In this document: positions 51,271 to 59,897 of the stretch, piece after piece | How positions within the stretch are numbered: the stretch's first letter is position 1 | How the letters are laid out: the number at the start of each line of letters is the position of its first letter | Assembly (NCBI GenBank): GCA_964538915.1 | Contig: CAZIFB010000002.1 | Location: 299,694-363,693, forward strand | Source of the DNA: JAEUHQ01 sp964538915 | GTDB lineage: Bacteria; Planctomycetota; UBA1135; UBA2386 | Reading direction: 5' to 3' | Length of the DNA: 64,000 nt | The notes under the pieces: model-generated | Database searches by the model: none | What the model saw: the letters and a program-made list of their open reading frames with translations, nothing else | Told to the model about the DNA's origin: nothing | Made by a program: the position numbers and the translations under genes

Positions 51271-53663
51271 CGCACCGCGAACGTTCCCCCGGCCGGCGTG
51301 ACGTCGATCTCGGCCGGCTCGAAGACGATGTCGTCGGGGAACGCGCGGAGCCTGCGTCGGCCCGCCGTGAGACCTCGCATCGGCCTCGCGTAGGGGGCGC
51401 CGAACGGGACGAGGCGGTGAAGCAAGCCGGGTTCGTCGAACCACATGTTGACGCCGTTGATGCGGTGGTTGCTCTCGACGCTCTCCACGGCGAACGGGCC
51501 GCGGACCATCGCGGCTTCCCGGTCGTCCAGGAGGAAGACGACGTGCCCGGCCAGGACTTCACGCGACATCGGTGTGTCCGGGGCCAGCGTGACGTCGATG
51601 TCGATGCCGCGACCGACCTCGATGGGGGTCACGGCCGGCTCCGGGTCGTTCGTGACGGACAGGTTCGACACCGTTCGCGGCGCGTGCCCTGCGGCCACCG
51701 TCCACAGCGAGACGTCCACCGCGCCGACCGGCAGGCGAAGATCGACCCGCCCGCGCGAGTCGATCCTCTCCTTCGCCTGGACGAACACGCGCTCGCCAGC
51801 AGTCCGCCATGCGAGGCTCCACGACTGCGGGTCGTCTTCGAAGGTGCACGGCGCGTGGGTCGCGGCGTCGTGCACCACCAGACGGAGCAAGCCGAGTTCC
51901 GGCATCGTGAGATCGATGCCCTGCGAGCCGGCCGCGACGCCCGTCTGGCAGCGCTCGGCAGACTCCAGTCGGACCCTGACCGTGTACTTGCACCCTGCCG
52001 CGCAGGGGATCGAGTAGCGCCCGTCTTCGTCGCTGGTCGCCTTGCGCATGTACCCATCGGCGGCCTCGGAGAAGGCATGCACCACGATGTTCGCGAGCGG
52101 CAGTCCGTTGGAGGAGGTGATCCGGCCGGTGATCGGGGCGATGTGTTCGTCGACGGCAATGTCGTGTCGCAGCGTCTCTCCGGCGGTGATTCGCAGCGTG
52201 CAGCGATGCAGGATCTCGGCGCCGTCGAGCAGCCGCACCTTGACGTCGCCTGCGGCGACACCGACCAGTTCGTAGTTGCCGTCTCCCTTCACTGCGATCC
52301 ATCCGTCCACCGGATCGCTACCCACCGATTGCCAGAAGATCCGCGCGTTTGCCATCGGGGTCCCGTTCCGCTGAACGATGCCGCGGATCGTCCCGCCGGC
52401 CACGAGCACGAGGTCGATGTGGACCATCGCCTCCGGACGATCCAGCACGAACGCCGCCGAGCAGACCGGCGGCAGGTCGCCGCGCGAGACTCGGACGAAG
52501 GATGCGGTGGGGGACGGCAGCACCGCGAGCTCGAATCGCCCCTCGGTGTTCGTCTTCGCGGTTGCCCCGCCGTCGGAGAACGAGAAGGTGCCCGGCCCCG
52601 GAGAGGGGAGGTTCGTGCGCACGCATTCCCGGTTCATCCCGTTCAACAGACCGACTCTCGCTCCGACCGCCGGTGCTCCGTCGGCGTCCGTGACGCGGCC
52701 TTCGACCGTCGCGAGCCGGAAGAGCGGGATGCGAGGCACGGTCGACGAGGCATCGCGAACCCGCCAGTTCCACGTGGTCTCCCCGTGCTGCGCGGCACTG
52801 ACCACGCGGGACAGGTACACGCCGTTGCCGGTCGTGAGCCGGCACTGCCCGCGTTCGTCGGTGTTCGTGCCCGCGTCCCCTCGCTGGTTGTCGACTCTGG
52901 CACCGGCGATCGGCGCGCCGGTCTCTGCGTCCACGACCTGCACGAGAAGCGACTCGCTGCGGGGCAGGTACAGGTCGAGGTCGACCGGGTCCGGATCCTG
53001 CAGCCTCAGGCTGCGACCCTGCTCGACATGTCCCGGGTGCGTGGCCTGCACGAAGGTGTTGCGACTCTGCAGCTCCGCGCGGACTTCGTACTGTCCGGAT
53101 GCATCGGTGGTCGCCGTGGTGCTGCTGCGAACCACCGCGCCTTCGAGCGGAGCGTGTGTGTCGGAGTCCAGCACACGGCCGCGAATCACCACGACGCGAC
53201 TCAGGAAGAACTCGACGGGGCTGCCGGGCCCGATGTGTGCGCGTGTCGTCGTCGCGTGTCCTGGCGCCGCTGCTTCGAGCACCACCTTCGTCGGCCAGGC
53301 GGTACCCCATGCGAAGCGGAAAGCCCCGTCGGCGTCACTCGTCACTTCGGCGAGCACCGGCGACCCGGCGGTCTTCGGTGACACGAAGGCGCGAACGGCG
53401 GCGCCGGCGACGGGACGCCGCGCGTCGTTGCAGACTCTGCCGGTGATCTCCTCCGGCAGAGACGTGCCGGTGTCCGCGGGTTCGCGCGAGGGTGACGCTT
53501 CGACATCGGAGGGCACCGGTCGGTGTTCGCGCTCCGCTGCTGAATCCCCGAGCCCCGTGGCCGACGCTGGCACGTTGGTCGGCTGCGTCTCGGAGCGACC
53601 GGAGACCAGCCACCACGCGACTGCGAGAAGAACGAACGACAGGAGCCAGGGCGCGGCCTTCAT
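51255..53663 (-). CDS. Membrane-anchored protein with repeated carboxypeptidase-regulatory-like domains
   Basis: 802 residues with an N-terminal hydrophobic segment (WLLSFVLLAVAWWLVSG) and then at least five transthyretin-like (CarboxypepD_reg) domains, each recognised by ITGRVCNDARRPVAGAAVRA, IRGRVLDSDTHAPLEGAVV, VEGRVTDADGAPAVGARVG, IRGIVQRNGTPMANARIF and ITGRITSSNGLPLANIVVHA type sequences with a later DxDGxF/Y strand. Such proteins are surface-exposed, hold other components or bind polymers, and have no enzymatic function. No TonB receptor follows. Upstream on the same strand is nadA (43-bp gap), which is probably unrelated in function. Confidence 0.85.
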   Translation of the reverse strand: MKAAPWLLSFVLLAVAWWLVSGRSETQPTNVPASATGLGDSAAEREHRPVPSDVEASPSREPADTGTSLPEEITGRVCNDARRPVAGAAVRAFVSPKTAGSPVLAEVTSDADGAFRFAWGTAWPTKVVLEAAAPGHATTTRAHIGPGSPVEFFLSRVVVIRGRVLDSDTHAPLEGAVVRSSTTATTDASGQYEVRAELQSRNTFVQATHPGHVEQGRSLRLQDPDPVDLDLYLPRSESLLVQVVDAETGAPIAGARVDNQRGDAGTNTDERGQCRLTTGNGVYLSRVVSAAQHGETTWNWRVRDASSTVPRIPLFRLATVEGRVTDADGAPAVGARVGLLNGMNRECVRTNLPSPGPGTFSFSDGGATAKTNTEGRFELAVLPSPTASFVRVSRGDLPPVCSAAFVLDRPEAMVHIDLVLVAGGTIRGIVQRNGTPMANARIFWQSVGSDPVDGWIAVKGDGNYELVGVAAGDVKVRLLDGAEILHRCTLRITAGETLRHDIAVDEHIAPITGRITSSNGLPLANIVVHAFSEAADGYMRKATSDEDGRYSIPCAAGCKYTVRVRLESAERCQTGVAAGSQGIDLTMPELGLLRLVVHDAATHAPCTFEDDPQSWSLAWRTAGERVFVQAKERIDSRGRVDLRLPVGAVDVSLWTVAAGHAPRTVSNLSVTNDPEPAVTPIEVGRGIDIDVTLAPDTPMSREVLAGHVVFLLDDREAAMVRGPFAVESVESNHRINGVNMWFDEPGLLHRLVPFGAPYARPMRGLTAGRRRLRAFPDDIVFEPAEIDVTPAGGTFAVRWHRR

Positions 53664-53706
53664 CCTTGCTTCGGGCGACGGCGCGCGAGGATACCGCGGA
53701 CCGGGC

Positions 53707-54675
<969 letters not shown>

Positions 54676-54718
54676 CCGCGGATCATCGACCGTCCGTTCG
54701 CGCACGCAAGGGGCGCGT

Positions 54719-56056
54719 TCACGGCGCGGGTCGGTCGCTCTTCGGCGGTGGTGGCGGTCGTGGCGGTGGCGGCGGTGGCGCCGCGGTCGCGGGTTCCCAC
54801 GCGCGGCCCGTGATGAGCCGTGCGCCGCGCGAGAACGCGAAGTACTGCCAGGCCCAGCCCATCATCACACTGAGGCGGTTGCGGAAGCCGATCAGGTACG
54901 CGATGTGAACGATCCACCAGACCCACCACGCGAAGAAACCGGTGAACCGCCATCGCCCGATCTGGCCGACGGCCTTCGCGCGTCCGATCGTCGCGAGCGA
55001 GCCCTTGTCGCGGTAGCGGAACGGCTGCGTCGCGCGGCCCGTGACGGTCAGCCACACGTTGCGGGCTGCGGCGCGGCCGCTCTGGATCGCGGCCGGAGCC
55101 ACGCCCGGCACCTGCCCGCCGTTCTGCTCGAAGTGCATGAGGTCGCCCGCGACGAACACGTTCGGGTGGCCTGGCACGGAGAGGTCGGGGTTCACGAGCA
55201 CACGGCCGGCGCGGTCGAGAGGCACGCCGAGCGCCTTCGCGAGCGGCGATGCCGCGACGCCGGCGGCCCACAGCACGGTGCGGGCGTCGATGTGCTCGTC
55301 GCCGAGCCACACGCCGGTCGCGTCGATCTTCGTCACGCGCGAGTTCGTGCGCACTTCGACGCCGAGCGCCTCGAGCTGGCGCTTCGCCGCGGCGGACAGC
55401 TGTGGCGTGTACGGCGGCAGCACACGGTCGAGCCCTTCGACGAGCACGACGCGCAGTCGGCGCGGGTCGAACGTGCGGAAGTCCTTCGCGACGGTGAGGC
55501 GGCCGATCTCCGAGAGTGCGCCCGCGAGTTCGACGCCCGTCGGACCGCCGCCGACCACGACGAACGTCAGTGTCGCCGTGCGCTGCGTCGCGTCGGCCTG
55601 GCGCTCCGCCGCTTCGAACGCCGACAGCACGCGCCGCCGCACTTCCAGCGCGTCCTCGATGGTCTTCAGCCCCGGGGCCCACGCTTCCCACGCGTCGTTG
55701 CCGAAGTAGCTGTGCGTCGCGCCGGTCGCGAGGACGAGGTGGTCGAACGCGAGTTCGCCGTCGGCGAGCCGCACGGTCCGGGTGGCGAGGTCGATGTGCG
55801 ACACGCGGGCGAGCAGCGTGCGCGCGTTCGCCTGCGAACGGAGCACCGAGCGGATCGGGTACGCGATGTCGCCCGGGTTCAGCGCCGCGGTCGCGACCTG
55901 GTACAGCAGCGGCTGGAACAGGTGGTGGTTGCGGCGATCGACGATCGTCACGCGAACGGGGGCGCGGCGGAGGGCGCGCGCCGCAGCGAGTCCGGCGAAG
56001 CCGCCGCCGACGATCACGACGTGCGGCGCAGGCCGCGAGGAGGCGGGTGGGGTCAA
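54719..56056 (-). CDS. ndh: Type II NADH dehydrogenase (NDH-2)
   Basis: 445 residues from a TTG at 56056; no good ATG exists near the FAD-binding motif, so TTG is the most likely start. FAD and NADH Rossmann motifs are VVIVGGGFAGLAAARALRRA (about residues 13-32) and FVVVGGGPTGVELAGALSEI (about 167-186). The family sequence NHHLFQPLLYQVATAALNP and VFVAGDLMHFEQ are clear. C-terminal residues 360-420 form a membrane-attachment helix region (FFAWWVWWIVHIAYLIGF). A Pro-rich tail (PPPPPPRPPPPPKS) is unusual. It passes electrons from NADH to quinone without pumping protons. Confidence 0.93.
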   Translation of the reverse strand: MTPPASSRPAPHVVIVGGGFAGLAAARALRRAPVRVTIVDRRNHHLFQPLLYQVATAALNPGDIAYPIRSVLRSQANARTLLARVSHIDLATRTVRLADGELAFDHLVLATGATHSYFGNDAWEAWAPGLKTIEDALEVRRRVLSAFEAAERQADATQRTATLTFVVVGGGPTGVELAGALSEIGRLTVAKDFRTFDPRRLRVVLVEGLDRVLPPYTPQLSAAAKRQLEALGVEVRTNSRVTKIDATGVWLGDEHIDARTVLWAAGVAASPLAKALGVPLDRAGRVLVNPDLSVPGHPNVFVAGDLMHFEQNGGQVPGVAPAAIQSGRAAARNVWLTVTGRATQPFRYRDKGSLATIGRAKAVGQIGRWRFTGFFAWWVWWIVHIAYLIGFRNRLSVMMGWAWQYFAFSRGARLITGRAWEPATAAPPPPPPRPPPPPKSDRPAP

Positions 56057-56172
56057 CGCCGCGGATGCTAGGACGCGGAGGTCGCGACGTCACGGGCGCG
56101 ATCGCGCACGGCGGTCCGAGCGGCGGAGAGTGGCGACAGGAATCGCGCGCCAGGTTGCTACCATCCCCGCCC

Positions 56173-58023
56173 GTGTCTCGCGCCGTGAAGCTGTCCGTGC
56201 TCGTCCTGCTCGTCGCCACGATCGCCGGCGCCTCTGGTCTCTGGTTCCTCTGCGACGACGCCTACATCACGTTCCGCTACGTGTCGAACGCGAGGGACGG
56301 CCACGGGCTCGTCTGGAACCCGCCGCCGTTCCTGCCGGTCGAAGGCTACACGGGCTTCTCGTGGGCGATCCTGCTGTGGGCGGCGTGGAGCTGGTTCGGC
56401 ATCGAACCGCCCGACTCGGCGAACGTGATGTCGATCGCGTTCGGCGTCTGCCAGTTCGCGGTGATCGTGTTCGCCGCGTTCCGCCTGCACGGCCGCGACG
56501 GCGCGCGCCTGCCCGACTCCGTCGCGCTGGCGGCGGTCGCGTGCATCGTCGCGCAGCGCACGTTCCTGCAGTGGATGACGAGCGGTCTCGAGACCGCGTT
56601 GTTCAACTTCGCGTTCGTGTCGTGGGCGCTGCTCGGCTTTCGAGTGCGCGAGTCGCGCGGCACGAAGTGGCTCGCGCTGTGGTCCGCCGCCGCGGCGACG
56701 GCAGCGCTCACGCGGCCCGACGGACTGCTGCTCGTCGCCGCGACCGTGGGCGGCGCGCTGGTCGCCGCGGGCCGCCCGAACTGGCGCTCGCTCGCGGCGG
56801 GCCTCGCACCGCTGCTCGCGGTCGCGGCGCACGTCGCGTGGCGGCGCTCGTTCTACGGCGAGTGGCTGCCCAACACCTACTACGCGAAGATCGTCGCGCC
56901 CTGGCCGGAGGCGGGCATCCCGTACTTCGAGTGCTTCCTCTTCGAGCACGGGCTGTGGCTGTGGTTCCCCGTCGCGGCCGTGTGGGCCGCGGCGTGGCTC
57001 TGGCAGCACCGGTCCGGGATGGTGCGCGACCTGTGGGAACGGGCGCCGGTGCTGGTCGTACTCGGCGTGATCTCGTTCCACACCGGCTACTACATCCTGA
57101 AGGTCGGCGGCGACCACTTCGAGTACCGCGTGCTGAGCCAGCTCGTGCCGCTCGCGTGGCTGTCGTTCGCGGTGATGTGTGCGCAGCTGCTCCGTCGCGT
57201 CGGCGCGGTCCTCGCCGCACTCGGCACGATGCTCGTGTTCTCGTCTCTCGGGTGGATCCACCTCGCCGCGAGCGGCGACATGACGATGAACGGCATCAAC
57301 CCGATCGCCGACAAGCTGCCGGCGGTGTTGCGGCCGCTGTGGCGGTGGCACGACGCGCAGCAGATGCTGCTGCACATCCACTTCGTCTGCCTGCGCTGCA
57401 ACCAGCACCGGATCGCGCGCGACGTCTTCGTCGGGCGCTATCCGCCGCGCGGCAAGTTCGCGCCCGAGGGCTACGACGACGTCCCGGTGCTGATCGAAGG
57501 CGTCGTCGGCGTCGCGGGGTGGGTGATGCGCGACGTCGCGATCATCGACAACCTCGGCCTCAACGACTGGGTCGTCGCGCGCACGCGCGGACTCGACTGG
57601 CGCAATGCGCCAGAGTACGCGTCGGTGTTCGAGAGCGTGCGCGGCTCGGACCTCGACCACGACGGCACGCTGACGCGCGAGGAGGTGCGCGGCTGGGTCG
57701 GGGCGCTCTTCGGCGGCAAGCTGAAGCCGGCGGAGTTCGACCCGTTCCTCGACATGGTGTTCCTGCTGTTCGCGCACGAGCGGCCCGACGCGCTGAACAA
57801 GGCGGAGACCGACGCGTTCGTGCAGGGGCTCTTCTCGCGCGGCGCGATGGCGCACGAACGCATCCCGCCGCCCGGCTACACGGACGCGTTCGAGGCGAAC
57901 GTCGCGCCGAGTCCGACCGCGATCGTCGTGACGCCGCGCGCGGTGCCGCTGAAACCGCGCATCCCGGCGATCGAGGCCGAGTGGCGCGCGAAGCGGGACC
58001 GCGGGGAGCTCAAGGTGCGATGA
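56173..58023 (+). CDS. GT-C membrane glycosyltransferase-like protein with EF-hand domain, paralogue 1
   Basis: 616 residues from a GTG at 56173 (another GTG at 56185 is possible). The first 380 residues hold about ten hydrophobic segments with GT-C features: CDDAYITFRYVSNARDGHGL after helix 1 (the DDA acidic pair), NPPPFLPVEGYTGFSWAILL and SFYGEWLPNTYYAKIVAP. It resembles actinobacterial arabinofuranosyltransferase-like proteins. A soluble C-terminal domain follows, with a canonical EF-hand loop DLDHDGTLTREE at residues 493-504 and a degenerate second hand about 35 residues later. The end (PRIPAIEAEWRAK) is shared with its neighbour. Calcium-dependent control of glycosyl transfer is an inference. 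Confidence 0.85.
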   Translation: MSRAVKLSVLVLLVATIAGASGLWFLCDDAYITFRYVSNARDGHGLVWNPPPFLPVEGYTGFSWAILLWAAWSWFGIEPPDSANVMSIAFGVCQFAVIVFAAFRLHGRDGARLPDSVALAAVACIVAQRTFLQWMTSGLETALFNFAFVSWALLGFRVRESRGTKWLALWSAAAATAALTRPDGLLLVAATVGGALVAAGRPNWRSLAAGLAPLLAVAAHVAWRRSFYGEWLPNTYYAKIVAPWPEAGIPYFECFLFEHGLWLWFPVAAVWAAAWLWQHRSGMVRDLWERAPVLVVLGVISFHTGYYILKVGGDHFEYRVLSQLVPLAWLSFAVMCAQLLRRVGAVLAALGTMLVFSSLGWIHLAASGDMTMNGINPIADKLPAVLRPLWRWHDAQQMLLHIHFVCLRCNQHRIARDVFVGRYPPRGKFAPEGYDDVPVLIEGVVGVAGWVMRDVAIIDNLGLNDWVVARTRGLDWRNAPEYASVFESVRGSDLDHDGTLTREEVRGWVGALFGGKLKPAEFDPFLDMVFLLFAHERPDALNKAETDAFVQGLFSRGAMAHERIPPPGYTDAFEANVAPSPTAIVVTPRAVPLKPRIPAIEAEWRAKRDRGELKVR

Positions 58024-59879
58024 GTCGGCGCCGCCTCGTCCTGGGGATCGTGCTGCTCGCTTTGCTCGCGACGACCGTTGCCGGCGCGCTCGCGTTGTCG
58101 TTCGAGTGCGACGATGCCTACATCAACTACCGCTACGTCGCGAACGCCCACGCGGGTCTCGGCATGGTGTGGAACCCGCCGCCGTTCAGGCCGGTGGAGG
58201 GTTACACGAGCCCGCTGTGGATCTGCACCCTGTGGGCGACGTGGAGCCTGTTCGGAGCCGAGCCGCCCGCCGCGGCGAACGTGTTGTCGATCCTCTTCGG
58301 CGTGGGCCAGTTCGCGCTCATCGCGGCGGTGGCGTTCGGACTGCGCCGCCGCGACGGCGCTCGTGCGGGGGACGTGGTGGCGATCGCGGTCGTCGCATGC
58401 GTCGTCGCGCAGCGCACGTTCCTGCAGTGGATGACGAGCGGCTTCGAGACGGCGATGTTGAACCTGTACGTCGTCGGCTGGGTCCTGCTCGCGTTCCGCG
58501 CCCGCGAGCGGCGCGACACGCGCTGGCTCTTCTTCTGGTCGACGCTGTCGGCCCTGGCGGCGCTGACGCGGCCGGACGGCCTCGTGACGGTCGGTGCGAC
58601 GGCGGTGGCGGCGCTGCCTGCGCTGGCGACACGGCGGATCCGGTCGGTGGCGGTCGGACTGTCGCCGCTCGCGATCGTGGCCGTCCACTTTCTCTGGCGG
58701 CGTTCGTTCTACGGCGAGTGGCTTCCCAACACGTACTACGCGAAGGTCGTCGCGCCGTGGCCCGAGGCCGGCATCCCGTACTTCGGGTGCTTCCTGTTCG
58801 AGACGGGGTTGTGGCTGTGGTTCCCCGTCGCGCTCGTGTGGCTGCTGCGCGATCTCGTGCTGCACCGGCGCACGCTGGTCGCCACGTGGTTCGATCGTGT
58901 GCCCGCCGTCGCGGCGGTCGGCGTTCTCGCGTTCCACGTCGGCTACTACTCGCTCGTCGTCGGCGGCGATCACTTCGAATACCGGGTGCTGAGCCAGCTC
59001 GTTCCCCTCGCGTGGCTGTCGCTCGCAGCGATGGCGGTGCAGCTGCTCGGCCGCCCGCTGCTCGTGTGTGCAGCTCTCGTGCCGATGCTCGCCGCGTCGA
59101 CGATCGGCTGGGTGCACTACTCGGTCACACGCGACGTCACGCTGCAGGGCATCGGTCCGCTCGCGCCGCGGGTGCCGGCCTTCCTGCGATCGGTGTGGAG
59201 GTGGCACGATTCGGCGCAGAGGTTCCTGCACATGCACTGGATCGGGCTGCGCTGCGAAGAGCACGTGCTCGCCCTCGCGAAGTTCCGCGCCGCATACCCG
59301 GCGCGCGGTACGTTCGCGCCACCGGGCTACGACGACGTCCCGGTCGTCGTCGAGCGCGCCGTCGGGATCGCCGGCTGGGTGCTCTCCGACTGCGCGATCG
59401 TCGACCATCACGGGCTGAACGACTGGGTCGTCGCTCGCACTCCGCCGGCCGACTGGCGGCTGGTCCCGGGGGTCGCGGAGCTGCGCGACCTGATGGTGAA
59501 GGCCGACGTCGACGGCGACGGCTACGTCGATCGGGCCGAACTGCAGCGCTGGTGTGCGGTGTGGACCGGCTTCCCGGTGACGTCGGCCGATGCCGATCCG
59601 ATCGTCAACATGGCCTTCGACCTGTTCGCGACGGAGCGTCGGGAGGCGTTGTCGCACGCCGACTGCGAGGCGTTCGTGCGCGGCATGCTGTCGCGGGGTG
59701 CGATGGCGCACGAGCACACGCCGCCGCCCGGCTACGTCGAGGCGTTCGAACCGAACGTCGTGGTCACACCGACGAGCGTCGTCGTGACGCCGCGGGCGAC
59801 CCCGCTCGCGCCGCGCATCCCGGCCATCGAGGCCGAGTGGCGCGCGAAACAGGCGCGGGGCGAACTGAAGCCGCGCTGA
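58020..59879 (+). CDS. GT-C membrane glycosyltransferase-like protein with EF-hand domain, paralogue 2
   Basis: 619 residues; the ATG at 58020 overlaps the stop of the first paralogue (ATGA). The two proteins align along their whole length, with near-identical blocks such as RRSFYGEWLPNTYYAK and VGGDHFEYRVLSQLVPLAWL. The GT-C acidic pair is in ECDDAYINYRYV. The EF-hand loop is DVDGDGYVDRAE at residues 496-507, with all calcium-ligand positions filled. A Cys appears in the degenerate second hand (SHADCEAFVRG). A tandem duplication is clear; whether the pair forms one complex or acts on two acceptors is unknown. Convergent with topA. Confidence 0.85.
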   Translation: MSRRRLVLGIVLLALLATTVAGALALSFECDDAYINYRYVANAHAGLGMVWNPPPFRPVEGYTSPLWICTLWATWSLFGAEPPAAANVLSILFGVGQFALIAAVAFGLRRRDGARAGDVVAIAVVACVVAQRTFLQWMTSGFETAMLNLYVVGWVLLAFRARERRDTRWLFFWSTLSALAALTRPDGLVTVGATAVAALPALATRRIRSVAVGLSPLAIVAVHFLWRRSFYGEWLPNTYYAKVVAPWPEAGIPYFGCFLFETGLWLWFPVALVWLLRDLVLHRRTLVATWFDRVPAVAAVGVLAFHVGYYSLVVGGDHFEYRVLSQLVPLAWLSLAAMAVQLLGRPLLVCAALVPMLAASTIGWVHYSVTRDVTLQGIGPLAPRVPAFLRSVWRWHDSAQRFLHMHWIGLRCEEHVLALAKFRAAYPARGTFAPPGYDDVPVVVERAVGIAGWVLSDCAIVDHHGLNDWVVARTPPADWRLVPGVAELRDLMVKADVDGDGYVDRAELQRWCAVWTGFPVTSADADPIVNMAFDLFATERREALSHADCEAFVRGMLSRGAMAHEHTPPPGYVEAFEPNVVVTPTSVVVTPRATPLAPRIPAIEAEWRAKQARGELKPR

Positions 59880-59897
59880 TCCCGCCGCCGGCGGCCT

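Noticed and set aside
45281..51562. A 2093-residue open frame on the minus strand spanning the sigma factor, kinase and a secreted gene region
   Set aside because: Only its last 214 codons are the real sigma factor. The rest is Arg/Pro/Ala-rich and antisense or out of frame to clear genes, a usual effect of about 70% GC.
55782..58019. Long upstream extension of the second GT-C/EF-hand frame (giving 1365 residues)
   Set aside because: The upstream part is an Arg-rich shadow of the first paralogue in another frame. The ATG at 58020 with ATGA overlap gives the full-length match to the paralogue.
59505..59540. The EF-hand-like loops as chance Asp/Gly-rich sequence
   Set aside because: Considered because GAC/GGC codons are common here, but both paralogues keep all ligand positions (1, 3, 5, 12) and the hydrophobic position 8, so chance is unlikely and the call was kept.
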